Shown: positions 16,010 to 25,074, counted from the first letter of the stretch. The stretch: 64,000 nt of DNA from Kineothrix sp. MB12-C1 (GCF_030863805.1 NZ_CP132957.1:2604001-2668000), one strand, 5' to 3'. Numbers and translations: made by a program. The notes: generated from the sequence alone by a model not told the origin.

Positions 16010-17190
16010 CGGTTACGTTCGTATCCAATTATATCAATCATCATCAGATTCCCTTCTCCGATGCATGTTATCGGGAGCTTGGAGATGAGTATCATTTTAT
16101 ACAGACGGAGCCGATGGAAACGGAACGAATCTCTATGGGCTGGAGTGTGGATATAGAGAAACTTCCTTATGTTCTTTGCTTATATGAGAAGGAAGAAGAA
16201 TGCCGAAAGCTCATTATGGAGAGCGATATCGTTATTTTCGGCTGGACGGGAAGAGAGGATATCGTACTAGAGCGTTTGAATACCGGAAAACCAGCAATCA
16301 GAGTGAGTGAGCGATTGTATCGGGAAGGGCAGTGGAAGGCTATATCACCCAGAGGGTTGATACAGAAATACAAGGAACATACCAAATATAGAAAAGCTCC
16401 TGTATGCCTCCTGTGCGCAGGTGCTTATGTTGCCTCAGATTTCCACCTGGTAAGAGCATATCCGAATAAAATGCTTCGCTTCGGTTACTTTCCAGAGACT
16501 GTTTTACACACGCAGGAGGAATTGGAGAGACTAAAAGAAAATAAGGGTCGAATTGATATCGTATGGGCCGGTCGTTTCCTACCCTTAAAACATCCGGAGT
16601 TCGCCATACAAATAGCCAAAGAGCTGAAGAGGGATGAAAAGAACTTTCATCTTCATATGGTAGGAAACGGAGAACTGGAAGCAGAATTGAAGCGAGCGGT
16701 TGCGGAAGCAGGTATGGAAAACTATGTGACTTTCTATGGATATACTCCTCCGGAGGAAGTGCGCAAGGTTATGGAGAAATCCCATATCCATCTTTTTACA
16801 AGTAATTACTTGGAAGGATGGGGAGCTGTGGTAAATGAGGCTATGAACAGCGGATGCGCTCTGGTGGCAAGCGTGGAAGCCGGTGCTGTGCCATTTTTAA
16901 TACGGCACGAAGAGAATGGACTTGTGTATGGAAACAGCTCTTATGAAGAATTTGCAACTCAAGTGAAGCGGTTGGTGGAAGATACGGCACTAACTGCCAA
17001 GTTAGGAAAAGAGGCTTATCGAACCATTGAGGAGATGTGGAATGCGGAACATGCGGCAAAAGAATTGCTTCGGTTTTGCGATGACTTACGACAAGGGAAA
17101 GTGGTTCCGGCTAAAGAGGGACCGCTCAGTATAGCACCTGTGGTATCACCCGGGAAGATGTATCAGAAGGTGAAGAGGCACCTCTTGTAA
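16006..17190 (+). CDS. Family 4 glycosyltransferase
   Basis: A 394-residue GT-B enzyme. It begins MTVTFVSNYINHHQIPF, a head common in this GT4 group, and has the donor motif SNYLEGWGAVVNEAMNSGC near 265-284. ATG 16006 overlaps the previous TGA (ATGA), which is why I prefer it to a TTG six bases earlier. Consecutive coupled GT4 genes suggest that the two enzymes add neighbouring residues of one repeat unit. A large palindromic element follows immediately after the stop. Confidence 0.88.
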   Translation: MTVTFVSNYINHHQIPFSDACYRELGDEYHFIQTEPMETERISMGWSVDIEKLPYVLCLYEKEEECRKLIMESDIVIFGWTGREDIVLERLNTGKPAIRVSERLYREGQWKAISPRGLIQKYKEHTKYRKAPVCLLCAGAYVASDFHLVRAYPNKMLRFGYFPETVLHTQEELERLKENKGRIDIVWAGRFLPLKHPEFAIQIAKELKRDEKNFHLHMVGNGELEAELKRAVAEAGMENYVTFYGYTPPEEVRKVMEKSHIHLFTSNYLEGWGAVVNEAMNSGCALVASVEAGAVPFLIRHEENGLVYGNSSYEEFATQVKRLVEDTALTAKLGKEAYRTIEEMWNAEHAAKELLRFCDDLRQGKVVPAKEGPLSIAPVVSPGKMYQKVKRHLL

Positions 17191-17579
17191 GTGGAGGGAT
17201 TTCGCTTTGGACGAGACTTGGCTTCATCCATATAGGATTTGCCTCCGGGCGCAAGTGGCTGTATTTTCTAAATGGAACCGGTAGGTATGGGATATGGCTC
17301 GGGTCGGCAGTAAGGTACATCCTTGTACCGTCCTGCCTAAATGCTGCATCCATGCAGCATTTCCCCTAGTGCGTCAATGTTCCATTAAGAAAATGCAAGC
17401 CATTGCTTCGAGGAGTCACCTCCAATATGGAAGAATCCAAGTCTCTGGCAAATGCGTTGGCTATATAGAGACTACAGAATGCAGGGAATCAAAGCGAAGG
17501 CTGCCAAGCAAAATCCCTTCACAACCTATAATTTCATAAATTTCTATTTTATCCAAATTCGGAAAGGAGCATCAACACA
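17191..17579. other. 389-base gene-free gap with structured element and weak promoter
   Basis: No credible gene. Most of it is the palindromic element 17196-17517. TATAAT at 17527-17532 is a perfect -10 without a good -35, a weak promoter candidate for the 17580 gene. AAAGGAG before 17580 is its ribosome binding site. Confidence 0.7.
17196..17517. repeat. Long palindromic structured element, copy 3
   Basis: Third member of the family at 2140 and 2646. GGGATTTCGCTTTGG 17196-17210 pairs with CCAAGCAAAATCCC 17504-17517. GAGACTTGG pairs with CCAAGTCTC. The middle stem joins ATTTTCTAAATGGAAC 17263-17278 to GTTCCATTAAGAAAAT 17379-17394. Inner hairpins are GGCAG/CTGCC (17306-17337) enclosing GGTAC/GTACC, and AAATGCTGCAT/ATGCAGCATTT (17339-17362). 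Its minus strand aligns with copy 2 along about 250 nt. Paired bases differ between copies, but the pairing is kept. Confidence 0.85.
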
Positions 17580-18599
17580 ATGGTGAACGGAAAAAAAGGA
17601 CGGGATTTAATCAGTGTGATTGTGCCTGTTTATAATATTATAGATTATCTTCCAAGATGCGTAGATTCTATCTGTGCTCAGACCTATTCCAACCTGGAAA
17701 TTATATTAGTAGACGATGGTTCCGATGACGGAACAGAGAAGCTTGTGGATGAGTTTGGGAAGAAGGATGCGAGAATCCGCGTATTTCATAAAGAAAACGG
17801 AGGTTCTTCCTCGGCGAGGAACCTTGGGATTGCGAATGCCAGAGGAAAGTGGATCGGTTTCGTCGATAGCGATGATTTTATCGATAGCCGGATGTATGAA
17901 GAGTTGATGGACTGTGTGGAACAATATGGGGTTTCCATTGCGCAGGCTTCCAGAGATGAAATCGATGCGGATGGAAAGAAGCTGCCTGATGTATGTCTGC
18001 CGCCGGATGAGACTTATGTGTGCGGGGCGGAGATGTTTTTGCGGGAACTATTATTACATAGAGGGGATAGCTCTTTTTGTACAAAGCTGACGGAGAAAAG
18101 ATTGTTCGATGAACGCCGCTTTCCGGAAGGCGTACTGAACGAGGATTTTCACCTTCTTGTGGATATGTTACAGGAGGTTTCTGAGATTGCGGTTATCCCC
18201 GATCAATATTATCATGTTTTTTATCGTATTGGCAGCAATACGAGGAAAAAGACGAAAGAGGAGTTTTCCCGTGTTTACGTGGATATTGTCAACAATGCGG
18301 ATATGGTGGAGCGGTTGGTGAAGGAGAAGTATTCCTCCCTTCTGAAGGAAGTAGTGCGGTTTGGCTTATATCAAAGGCTGGATTATATGCTTCATATTCC
18401 GGTTTCCGGAATGACCGGCAAGGATGAGTTCTATCTGGCAGTGAAAAGGTATTTGCGCCTTCATATAGTGGACACAGTGAAGAATCCTTATCTTACGATA
18501 AAAAATAAAGCATATTTGTTGCTCCTTACTATAGCACCCAAGTCAGTAAGGCAGGTGCATGAGTGGAAGATGGAACGTACACGGCGGAAAACAGTATGA
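17580..18599 (+). CDS. Family 2 glycosyltransferase (EpsJ/EpsH-like)
   Basis: A 339-residue GT-A enzyme. It has LISVIVPVYNI (10-20), VDDGSDDGT (44-52), GGSSSARNLGI (75-85) and the metal-binding VDSDDF (95-100). The C-terminal third is basic and helical, as in exopolysaccharide transferases of the EpsJ type. AAAGGAG lies upstream of the chosen ATG. Its stop overlaps the start of the GT-C-like gene (ATGA), which suggests a coupled pair. The sugar donor is unknown. Confidence 0.88.
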   Translation: MVNGKKGRDLISVIVPVYNIIDYLPRCVDSICAQTYSNLEIILVDDGSDDGTEKLVDEFGKKDARIRVFHKENGGSSSARNLGIANARGKWIGFVDSDDFIDSRMYEELMDCVEQYGVSIAQASRDEIDADGKKLPDVCLPPDETYVCGAEMFLRELLLHRGDSSFCTKLTEKRLFDERRFPEGVLNEDFHLLVDMLQEVSEIAVIPDQYYHVFYRIGSNTRKKTKEEFSRVYVDIVNNADMVERLVKEKYSSLLKEVVRFGLYQRLDYMLHIPVSGMTGKDEFYLAVKRYLRLHIVDTVKNPYLTIKNKAYLLLLTIAPKSVRQVHEWKMERTRRKTV

Positions 18600-20233
18600 T
18601 GGAAAAAGAATGGGAAATGAATCATAAAAATAATAGGGAAAACTATATGTGGCGGGCAGCAATGATCGTTCTTTTATGCCTGCAAGTACTTCTTGTGCTC
18701 TATTATGGCAGTAAAAAAGAGGGTTTTCATGAGGATGAATATTATTCATATTATTCGACTAACCGCACGTCTGGTTTATCTACACCTGATAGAGAATGGG
18801 TGAATAAAGATACTTATCGGAATGAATTCCTTGTGCTTCCGGGAGAAGGGTTTCGTTATGGTCTTGTAGCCACTGTGCAGTCATGGGATGTTCATCCGCC
18901 CTTTTTCTATTTTCTTCTGCACACAGCAAGTTCCTTGTTTCCGGGAGTATTCAGCAAATGGATTGGCATAGGAGTGAATCTGAGTGCGTATATTATTAAC
19001 TTTTTTCTGTTGGCATGGCTGACGTACATGATAACGGATAAAAATAAAAGGATCACATTCTTAGTCAGTGTGGTATATGGATTCAATGCGATGACTATTT
19101 CAGGTGTCCTCTTTATAAGGATGTATGAATGGCTGACAGTCTTTGTATTACTTTTGGCCTGCCTTCATATACGGGCGATGAAAAGGCAGGATATGCGTTT
19201 CGATAAATTTCTGCTTCCCCTTATGTTTGTGAATTATGTGGGGTTTCTGACACAATACTACTATATTATCTTTCTTTTTTTTATGGCTGTAGGATTTTGC
19301 CTTTGGCTATTATGGAGAGATAGAAATATATTCAATTGCATCCGTTACGGAACGAGTTGTGTATTTTCGCTCGGGCTAGCTGTGATCAGTTATCCCTCCG
19401 CTTTAGCGCATATTTTCGGAGGATATCGGGGAACAGGGGCTGCAGCCGAATTTCTGGACAGTACTAATACGGCAGATAGATTACTATTCTTTGCCGGTTT
19501 GATGAATGAGTATGTATTTAATGGATATTTTTTCGTTCTCTTATTTGTCATCCTGGCGATGGGGATGGTATTGCTTTCTCGGAAAAGGAAGAACTCTTTT
19601 GGGAGGAAAATGGAGATCAGGGGAGATTATAAGCCATATTTTCTTCTCTTGTTTGCGGTCTGCGGATACTTTTTCACGGTATCTAAGACGGCCCTTCTTC
19701 TCTATGAGACTTCGAATCGTTATCAACTGCCTATTTACGGCATCGTAGTAATGCTTGTAGTGACGGCGTTGTATCTTTTGTCGGGCAGGCTGTTTCATGC
19801 ACTGTTCATAAATGAGAAACTAAAGAGAGTGGGTATCTTCTTTCTTTTTATTATTTTTCTTGCAGTAGATGCTCATGCTCTTATCTCGGGCAAAGTATTA
19901 TTCTTGTTTGAAGAAGATGCGGGCCGAGTAGCCTATGCAAAAGAAAATGCCCATGTTCCGGTAGTGATTTTATATAATGCGGTAACTCCTTATCACGTTT
20001 GGTGGTGCTCTGAGGAGTTGATGGAATATGATGGTGCTTACTTTATGAACGGAGATAATCTGGATCAGATCACTGACCGGACAATTACGAACAGCAATCG
20101 GCTTATCGTATATGCTGCAGATAGTGATACGAAGGAAGAAGGACTTTCGTTACTGCTTAAGGGCAATCCGAAGCTCAAAGAATATCGTATGGTTTCGCAG
20201 AAGTCTCTTTGGAGCGTATATGAGTTTGAGTGA
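18596..20233 (+). CDS. GT39-like (PMT/ArnT superfamily) membrane glycosyltransferase
   Basis: About 545 residues with ten or more hydrophobic segments. HEDE (45-48) in the first external loop and WDVHPPFFYFLLH (97-109) after it match the GT-C pattern of polyprenyl-phosphate-sugar-dependent transferases of the PMT type. Such enzymes act on the outer face. I chose ATG 18596 because it overlaps the previous stop (ATGA); ATG 18617 is also possible. The C-terminal soluble part (about 430-545) probably lies outside. The acceptor is unknown. A long hairpin and a new promoter follow. Confidence 0.8.
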   Translation: MMEKEWEMNHKNNRENYMWRAAMIVLLCLQVLLVLYYGSKKEGFHEDEYYSYYSTNRTSGLSTPDREWVNKDTYRNEFLVLPGEGFRYGLVATVQSWDVHPPFFYFLLHTASSLFPGVFSKWIGIGVNLSAYIINFFLLAWLTYMITDKNKRITFLVSVVYGFNAMTISGVLFIRMYEWLTVFVLLLACLHIRAMKRQDMRFDKFLLPLMFVNYVGFLTQYYYIIFLFFMAVGFCLWLLWRDRNIFNCIRYGTSCVFSLGLAVISYPSALAHIFGGYRGTGAAAEFLDSTNTADRLLFFAGLMNEYVFNGYFFVLLFVILAMGMVLLSRKRKNSFGRKMEIRGDYKPYFLLLFAVCGYFFTVSKTALLLYETSNRYQLPIYGIVVMLVVTALYLLSGRLFHALFINEKLKRVGIFFLFIIFLAVDAHALISGKVLFLFEEDAGRVAYAKENAHVPVVILYNAVTPYHVWWCSEELMEYDGAYFMNGDNLDQITDRTITNSNRLIVYAADSDTKEEGLSLLLKGNPKLKEYRMVSQKSLWSVYEFE

Positions 20234-20242
20234 AGTTGCCGC

Positions 20243-20292
20243 CAATTGACAAGGCCTTACACGGTTCGGGGTGTGTGTAACCTTGTTAATTG
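20243..20292 (+). terminator. Long stem-loop after the GT39-like gene, possible terminator
   Basis: CAATTGACAAGGCCTTACAC pairs with GTGTAACCTTGTTAATTG, with one two-base bulge and a G-U pair. There is no T run behind it, so it may be a processing or attenuation hairpin and not a true terminator. It sits 27 nt before the pseB promoter and marks an operon boundary. Confidence 0.45.
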
Positions 20293-20318
20293 ATAGTATA
20301 GCCATTGCGCTTCGTTTA

Positions 20319-20327
20319 TGATATAAT
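20319..20327 (+). promoter_or_regulatory. Extended -10 promoter for the pse cassette
   Basis: TGATATAAT is a perfect extended -10 (TG, one base, TATAAT 20322-20327). No good -35 lies 16-18 bases upstream, which extended -10 promoters tolerate. A start near 20334 gives a leader of about 57 nt to pseB. Confidence 0.6.
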
Positions 20328-20390
20328 GAATACCGCACTAAATGAAGTAGTGGACGCCATAGATAACAGGGATATCGGAGGAAAATAGAT

Positions 20391-21386
20391 ATGTTAAATA
20401 ATAAAACAATTTTGATTACCGGCGGGACGGGGTCTTTTGGCAAAAGTTTTACAAGATATGTCCTGACACATTTTGAGCCGAAGAAAATCATTATTTATTC
20501 CAGAGATGAGTTTAAGCAGTTTTTGATGGAAAATGAATTTTCAGAGTATAAAGATAAGCTCCGGTTTTTTATCGGTGATGTAAGGGATAAAGAGCGGATG
20601 CGCAGAGCTTTTGAGGGAGTAGACTATGTGATCCATGCGGCTGCTTTGAAGCAAGTGCCGGCTTGCGAATATAATCCGAATGAAGCCATTAAGACGAATA
20701 TTCACGGGGCGCAGAATGTAATCGATGCGGCTCTCGATTCCAATGTGAAGAAAGTGGTTGCCCTCTCTACTGATAAGGCGGTGAATCCGGTAAATCTGTA
20801 TGGCGGAACGAAGCTTGTATCGGACAAGTTATTTGTGGCAGCTAATGCATATACAGGGACGAAGGATATTAATTTTTCTATTGTAAGATATGGTAATGTG
20901 GCAGGAAGCCGCGGCTCTATCATTCCTTTTTTCCATAATATTATAAAAAATGGCGGTACGGAGTTCCCGATTACCGATTATCGTATGACAAGATTCTGGA
21001 TTAGCTTGACAGAAGGTGTGGAGCTTGTGATGAAGGCTTTGGAAGAAGCGACTGGCGGAGAGACTTTTATCAGTAAGATTCCTTCTTTTAAGATTACAGA
21101 TTTGGCGCAGGCGATGATGCCGGAGGGCAAGATGCACGAGATAGGAATTCGTCCGGGAGAAAAGCTGCATGAAATTATGGTGACGGTGGAAGATTCCTTT
21201 ACCACCTATGAATACGATAAGCATTTTATCGTTTATCCTCAGATGGTTTGGAATAACAAGCAACAGCCTAATTTAAGCGGTAAAAAGGTACCGGAAGGAT
21301 TTTCCTATAGTTCGGATAATAATAGCCAGTGGTTGTCGGTGGAAGAGATAAGAGAGCTTATTAAGACGGTGGAGCTCGAAAAATAG
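20391..21386 (+). CDS. pseB: UDP-N-acetylglucosamine 4,6-dehydratase (5-inverting)
   Basis: First step of pseudaminic acid synthesis: dehydrates UDP-GlcNAc and inverts C5. The 331-residue short-chain dehydrogenase has TGGTGSFGKSF (10-20), STDKA (126-130, catalytic Asp-Lys) and Tyr137-xxx-Lys141 in LYGGTK. The soluble form without membrane segments, together with RDEFKQ (38-43), separates it from the membrane-bound PglF type at 44849. It opens the cassette pseB-pseC, with pseG-pseF-pseI further on. GGAGG is upstream. The family call is confident. Confidence 0.95.
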   Translation: MLNNKTILITGGTGSFGKSFTRYVLTHFEPKKIIIYSRDEFKQFLMENEFSEYKDKLRFFIGDVRDKERMRRAFEGVDYVIHAAALKQVPACEYNPNEAIKTNIHGAQNVIDAALDSNVKKVVALSTDKAVNPVNLYGGTKLVSDKLFVAANAYTGTKDINFSIVRYGNVAGSRGSIIPFFHNIIKNGGTEFPITDYRMTRFWISLTEGVELVMKALEEATGGETFISKIPSFKITDLAQAMMPEGKMHEIGIRPGEKLHEIMVTVEDSFTTYEYDKHFIVYPQMVWNNKQQPNLSGKKVPEGFSYSSDNNSQWLSVEEIRELIKTVELEK

Positions 21387-21393
21387 ATAATAC

Positions 21394-21416
21394 AACAGTG
21401 AGGGTACCGAACTGTT
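21394..21416 (+). repeat. Start-proximal hairpin, GTAAC/GTTAC family
   Basis: AACAGT/ACTGTT around GAGGGTACCGA, followed by a small CGAGC/GCTCG hairpin near 21423-21435. It ends 28 nt before pseC. Confidence 0.65.
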
Positions 21417-21443
21417 ACAATTCGAGCTTGGCTCGGAAAGGGC

Positions 21444-22655
21444 ATGGTTGAGGCGATGAACAAGCCAGCAATTTGCGGCGGAACACCCGTACGCGAGACG
21501 AAGATTTATTATGGACATCAGTATATCGATGATGCAGATATTCAGGCAGTGGTGGATGTGTTAAAAAGCGATCATTTGACCTGTGGACCGAAAATCGGTG
21601 AATTGGAAGAAAAACTATGTGAGATAACAGGAGCGAAGTATGCAGTTGTATGCAGCAACGGCACCGCGGCCCTTCATATTGCCTGTATGGCAGCGGGTGT
21701 AGAGGCTGGTGATGAGGTGATTACAACGCCGATTACATTTGCGGCTTCAGCCAACTGTGCACTTTATATGGGAGCGACTCCGGTATTTGCAGATATAAAT
21801 GACAGAACCTATAATATTGATCCTGCATCAGTGGTATCTCATGTGACCGAGAAGACAAAAGCAGTAGTAGCCGTAGATTTCACGGGGCAATCGATAGAAG
21901 AAGATGAGCTGCTCAGCATATGCCGGGAGAGAAACCTGGTGTTAATTGAGGATGGTGCTCATGTGCTTGGAACGAAATATAAAGGGAAACCTAATGGTTC
22001 CATTGCGGATATGACTACCTTGAGTTTCCATCCGGTGAAGACTGTGACCAGCGGGGAAGGCGGGGCAGTTCTTACTAATAGTGAAGAATATTACAAGAAA
22101 TTACTTTTGTACAGAGCTCATGGAATTACGAGAGATACAGAGCAAATGGAGCATAAACCGGAAGGTCCTTGGTATTATGAACAGATAGAATTGGGATATA
22201 ACTATCGAATGACGGATATTCAGGCGGCATTGCTGATCAGTCAGTTAAACAAACTCCCGGCATTTTCCAAGCGAAGAAAAGAAATTGTAGCTAAATACGA
22301 TGAAGCATTTTCTCATTTGCCTCAAATTGTGATTCAGGAAGAAATCCCTGAGTCCGATACAACAAGACATTTATACATCCTTCGCCTTAATCCGAAGGAG
22401 CTTTCGATCGATAGAAAAGAGTTCTTTGAAGCGTTACAGGCGGAGAATATCTATTGTAACGTACACTATATCCCTACTTATTTTTTCCCTTATTATGAGA
22501 GATTGGGATATCGAAAAGGGATTTGCCCGAAGGCTGAGAAGTTATATGAAGAGATGATCAGTATCCCATTATACTATGGTATGACGGATCGGGATGTGGA
22601 AGATGTGATTCATGCAGTGGAAAAAATTGCAACATATTTCGCAACATCCAAATAG
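21444..22655 (+). CDS. pseC: UDP-4-amino-4,6-dideoxy-N-acetyl-beta-L-altrosamine transaminase
   Basis: PLP-dependent enzyme that aminates the PseB product at C4 using glutamate. The 403-residue DegT/DnrJ/EryC1 protein has the PLP lysine Lys199 in SFHPVKTVTSGEGG (194-207), EDGAH (169-173, Asp170 to the pyridine nitrogen) and SNGTAALH (71-78). The head KPAICGGTPVRETKI is typical of PseC. ATG 21456 is an alternative start four codons in. It follows pseB in the standard order. The usual next enzyme, acetyltransferase PseH, is not beside it. Confidence 0.93.
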   Translation: MVEAMNKPAICGGTPVRETKIYYGHQYIDDADIQAVVDVLKSDHLTCGPKIGELEEKLCEITGAKYAVVCSNGTAALHIACMAAGVEAGDEVITTPITFAASANCALYMGATPVFADINDRTYNIDPASVVSHVTEKTKAVVAVDFTGQSIEEDELLSICRERNLVLIEDGAHVLGTKYKGKPNGSIADMTTLSFHPVKTVTSGEGGAVLTNSEEYYKKLLLYRAHGITRDTEQMEHKPEGPWYYEQIELGYNYRMTDIQAALLISQLNKLPAFSKRRKEIVAKYDEAFSHLPQIVIQEEIPESDTTRHLYILRLNPKELSIDRKEFFEALQAENIYCNVHYIPTYFFPYYERLGYRKGICPKAEKLYEEMISIPLYYGMTDRDVEDVIHAVEKIATYFATSK

Positions 22656-22687
22656 AAAATGAAGTAAGAGGAAGCGGCGGTGAGGCT

Positions 22688-23707
22688 ATGAAACTTAGCA
22701 TTATTGTGCCCGTTTATAATATGACGGCAGATGGAAAATTGAACTATTGTCTCGATTCTCTGGTGAATCAGACAATTGACGATTATGAAATCATAGCGGT
22801 AGACGATTGCTCTACTGATGATTCCCTTGCTGTACTAAAAGATTATGAAGCACGGTTTCCCGGGAAATTCTATGCCATACACTCCGAAGTGAATAAGCGC
22901 CAAGGTGGTGCGAAGAACATCGGCCTTAAGCTTGCTAAGGGGGAATGGATCGGGTTCATCGATAGTGATGATTGGATTACGCCGGATATGTACGAACGTC
23001 TCATAAAAAGGGCGGAGGAAACAGGTGCGGATATGGCTGGCTGTGATTACAGCTTAGTGGAAAAGCATTCCATGGAAGTCGGACAGATTGTACACAACAA
23101 TAAGGTGCAGCAAAGCGGCGTACTTGACAGAGAGAAGCGCCGCAGTCTTATTTTGGACGGTGGCAGTTTAGTAGTGAAGATTTTCAAACGTTCTATGATT
23201 CTGGAGAAGGATCTTTGGTTCCCGGAGCATATTTTTTATGAAGATAATGCACTCGGCAATTCTTATCTTATTTTAGCGAATCATTTTGAATATATACAAG
23301 AACCGTTGTATTTTTATTATCAACATGATACCTCCACGGTACATACGATTTCGCCAAAACGCTGTGAGGATCGGATGGAAGCGGGAAGGCTTATGCTGGA
23401 AGAGGCTAAGCGTCACGGATATATGGAGGAATTTCACCCGGAACTGGAATACAGCTTTACTTTACTTTTTTACATTAATACCCTGTTTACCTATATGGCG
23501 GGAGTCAAGAGAACCAAATATAGATTTGTAAAGGCGATGGGAAAGGAAATGCGGCAAACTTTCCCGGATTTTATGGACAATCCTTATTATAAAGAGCGTA
23601 CCCATGCGGAAGAGAAGAAATTAATTGAAATGCAGCAGAAATCCACACTCTTTTTCATGTGCTATTATAAACTGCTCTGGGCATACCGAAGGTGGAGAAA
23701 ATCGTAA
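22688..23707 (+). CDS. Family 2 glycosyltransferase
   Basis: A 339-residue GT-A enzyme with LSIIVPVYN (3-11), VDDCSTDDS (38-46), GGAKNIGL (73-80) and IDSDDW (91-96). The long helical C terminus resembles EpsJ-type exopolysaccharide transferases and the 17580 gene. GAGG lies upstream. It interrupts the pse cassette between pseC and pseG, so it may transfer a sugar next to the nonulosonate. Donor and acceptor are unknown. Confidence 0.87.
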   Translation: MKLSIIVPVYNMTADGKLNYCLDSLVNQTIDDYEIIAVDDCSTDDSLAVLKDYEARFPGKFYAIHSEVNKRQGGAKNIGLKLAKGEWIGFIDSDDWITPDMYERLIKRAEETGADMAGCDYSLVEKHSMEVGQIVHNNKVQQSGVLDREKRRSLILDGGSLVVKIFKRSMILEKDLWFPEHIFYEDNALGNSYLILANHFEYIQEPLYFYYQHDTSTVHTISPKRCEDRMEAGRLMLEEAKRHGYMEEFHPELEYSFTLLFYINTLFTYMAGVKRTKYRFVKAMGKEMRQTFPDFMDNPYYKERTHAEEKKLIEMQQKSTLFFMCYYKLLWAYRRWRKS

Positions 23708-23738
23708 CTATTCACAGCTTCGCTGTGAACAGTAACAG
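23704..23738 (+). repeat. Intergenic hairpin of the GTAACTATTCA group
   Basis: TTCACAGC-TTC-GCTGTGAA is a perfect hairpin flanked by GTAACTA and CAGTAACAG. It overlaps the stop region of the preceding gene and ends about 30 nt before the 23769 start. Confidence 0.65.
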
Positions 23739-23768
23739 AAAAGTTCATCAGTAAGGAAAGGTTCTTTT

Positions 23769-24881
23769 ATGGAAATAGGAAGTATTTATGAAATTAACCC
23801 GAAGGTTATAGCGGATGACTGTGTTGATAAGGGCGTTGTACGCTTGACAGAAGTGGAAAAATACAATAAGAAGTATATCAGATATACTCAGTCCGGCAGA
23901 GAGGCAATTGCATGGGCATTGCGTAGTCTGGAGATAAGTGAGCCGGGAATCAGGAAGGAGTGTCTGATGCCGGCCTACATGTGTGACTCGGTATTTTTCC
24001 CCTTTGTACATGCCGGTTGGAAGCTGCATTTTTATCATATCGGAAAGAATTTTCAAGCGTCGGAGGAGGAACTCCGAAGTCTTGTAGAACATATAAGACC
24101 GGGTCTGCTTTTTATCCATCCCTATTATGGTGTGGATACATGGAAGCCGATGCGGTCTTTGCTTAAGGAATGGAGAGGATGGGGAATCCATGTTATGGAG
24201 GATGTGACCCAGTCTTATTATTTAGAGGGTGCCGGATTGGAGGCTGACTATGTGATAGGAAGTCTTAGAAAGTGGTACCCGATTCCTGATGGGGGATTTG
24301 TGGCGTCCGATCTTCCTATTTCTATGGAAGAACTGCCAGCAGGAGGGGAATTCTCCATGGAGAAGTGGAAGATTTTAACGAGCAAATGGGAATATCTCCA
24401 CGGTAATGGAAGTGAAGCGGAAAGAAAAGCCCGTAAAGAAGAATATTTGAAACATAATAGAGTTATGGAGGAATGGCTGGATGAATGGGAGTCTGTGCAC
24501 GAAATTTCTGAAATCTCCAAGAAGCTGCTTAGGAGTGAAGATGAAGAACATAGTAAGAAGTGCCGGAATACAAATTATCGCTATTTGTCAGAAGCATTAC
24601 AGGAGTTCGAATATCTGATAACAATATTTCCCACACCGGAAGAAGGTATCGCCCCTTTATATTTTCCGATCTATGTAAAAGAACGGGAAAAATTACAGGA
24701 GTTTTTGCGGAAAAAAGATATTTATGCACCGGTGCTTTGGCCGGTTGGGAAAGAAAATAAAGAGCATCTCTCTGAGGCAGAACGCTATATTTATGAAAAT
24801 CTGCTCGTATTGCCTATGGATCAGCGATATGGTGAGAATGAGATGAAGCGGATGATAGAGGCAATAAGAGAGTATACGTAG
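23769..24881 (+). CDS. Divergent PLP-aminotransferase-fold protein (DegT-like)
   Basis: A 370-residue protein with the outline of the DegT/DnrJ/EryC1 fold but divergent motifs. TQSGREAI (40-47) stands where the phosphate-binding SGTAAL usually is, MEDVTQSYY (143-151) replaces the EDAAQ aspartate motif, and GSLRKWYPIPDGGF (164-177) holds the candidate PLP lysine Lys168. These key polar residues survive, so it may still bind PLP. It is not a standard sugar transaminase. It lies between the pse genes, and its own AAGGAAAGG is upstream. The substrate is unknown; an aminotransferase working on another sugar or a lyase-like activity is possible. Confidence 0.65.
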   Translation: MEIGSIYEINPKVIADDCVDKGVVRLTEVEKYNKKYIRYTQSGREAIAWALRSLEISEPGIRKECLMPAYMCDSVFFPFVHAGWKLHFYHIGKNFQASEEELRSLVEHIRPGLLFIHPYYGVDTWKPMRSLLKEWRGWGIHVMEDVTQSYYLEGAGLEADYVIGSLRKWYPIPDGGFVASDLPISMEELPAGGEFSMEKWKILTSKWEYLHGNGSEAERKARKEEYLKHNRVMEEWLDEWESVHEISEISKKLLRSEDEEHSKKCRNTNYRYLSEALQEFEYLITIFPTPEEGIAPLYFPIYVKEREKLQEFLRKKDIYAPVLWPVGKENKEHLSEAERYIYENLLVLPMDQRYGENEMKRMIEAIREYT

Positions 24882-24916
24882 AGAAATCTTTCGATGTTCT
24901 AATTAGAGTAAGAATA

Positions 24917-24960
24917 GTAACTATTCAGTAGGTCTGCGCATTTACTGCGCTGACCGTACG
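24917..24960 (+). repeat. GTAACTATTCAG-type repeat, copy 1
   Basis: GTAACTATTCAGTAGGTCTG leads into GGTC-T-GCGC, loop ATTTACT, GCGC-T-GACC. Copies lie at 53499 and 57524 with a few changes in loop and stem. Confidence 0.7.
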
Positions 24961-25005
24961 ATAACGTCGAATAACAAGTAAAAATCCCATCACCGAAGGT
25001 GATTT

Positions 25006-25074
25006 GAAATGGATTTTTGCAAAGCAATATTTGCAAAGATTGCTTTTGTAACTGGGCAGGTACTGAACAGTTAC
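25006..25074 (+). repeat. AAAGCAAT-type repeat with start-proximal hairpin
   Basis: ATGGATTTTTGCAAAGCAAT, an extra short inverted stretch, then GTAACTG/CAGTTAC (25048-25074). It ends 27 nt before pseG. It matches 5757-5816. Confidence 0.7.

Noticed and set aside
17294-17539. 81-codon frame downstream of a glycosyltransferase
   Set aside because: It is wholly inside element copy 3; the codons mirror hairpin arms.
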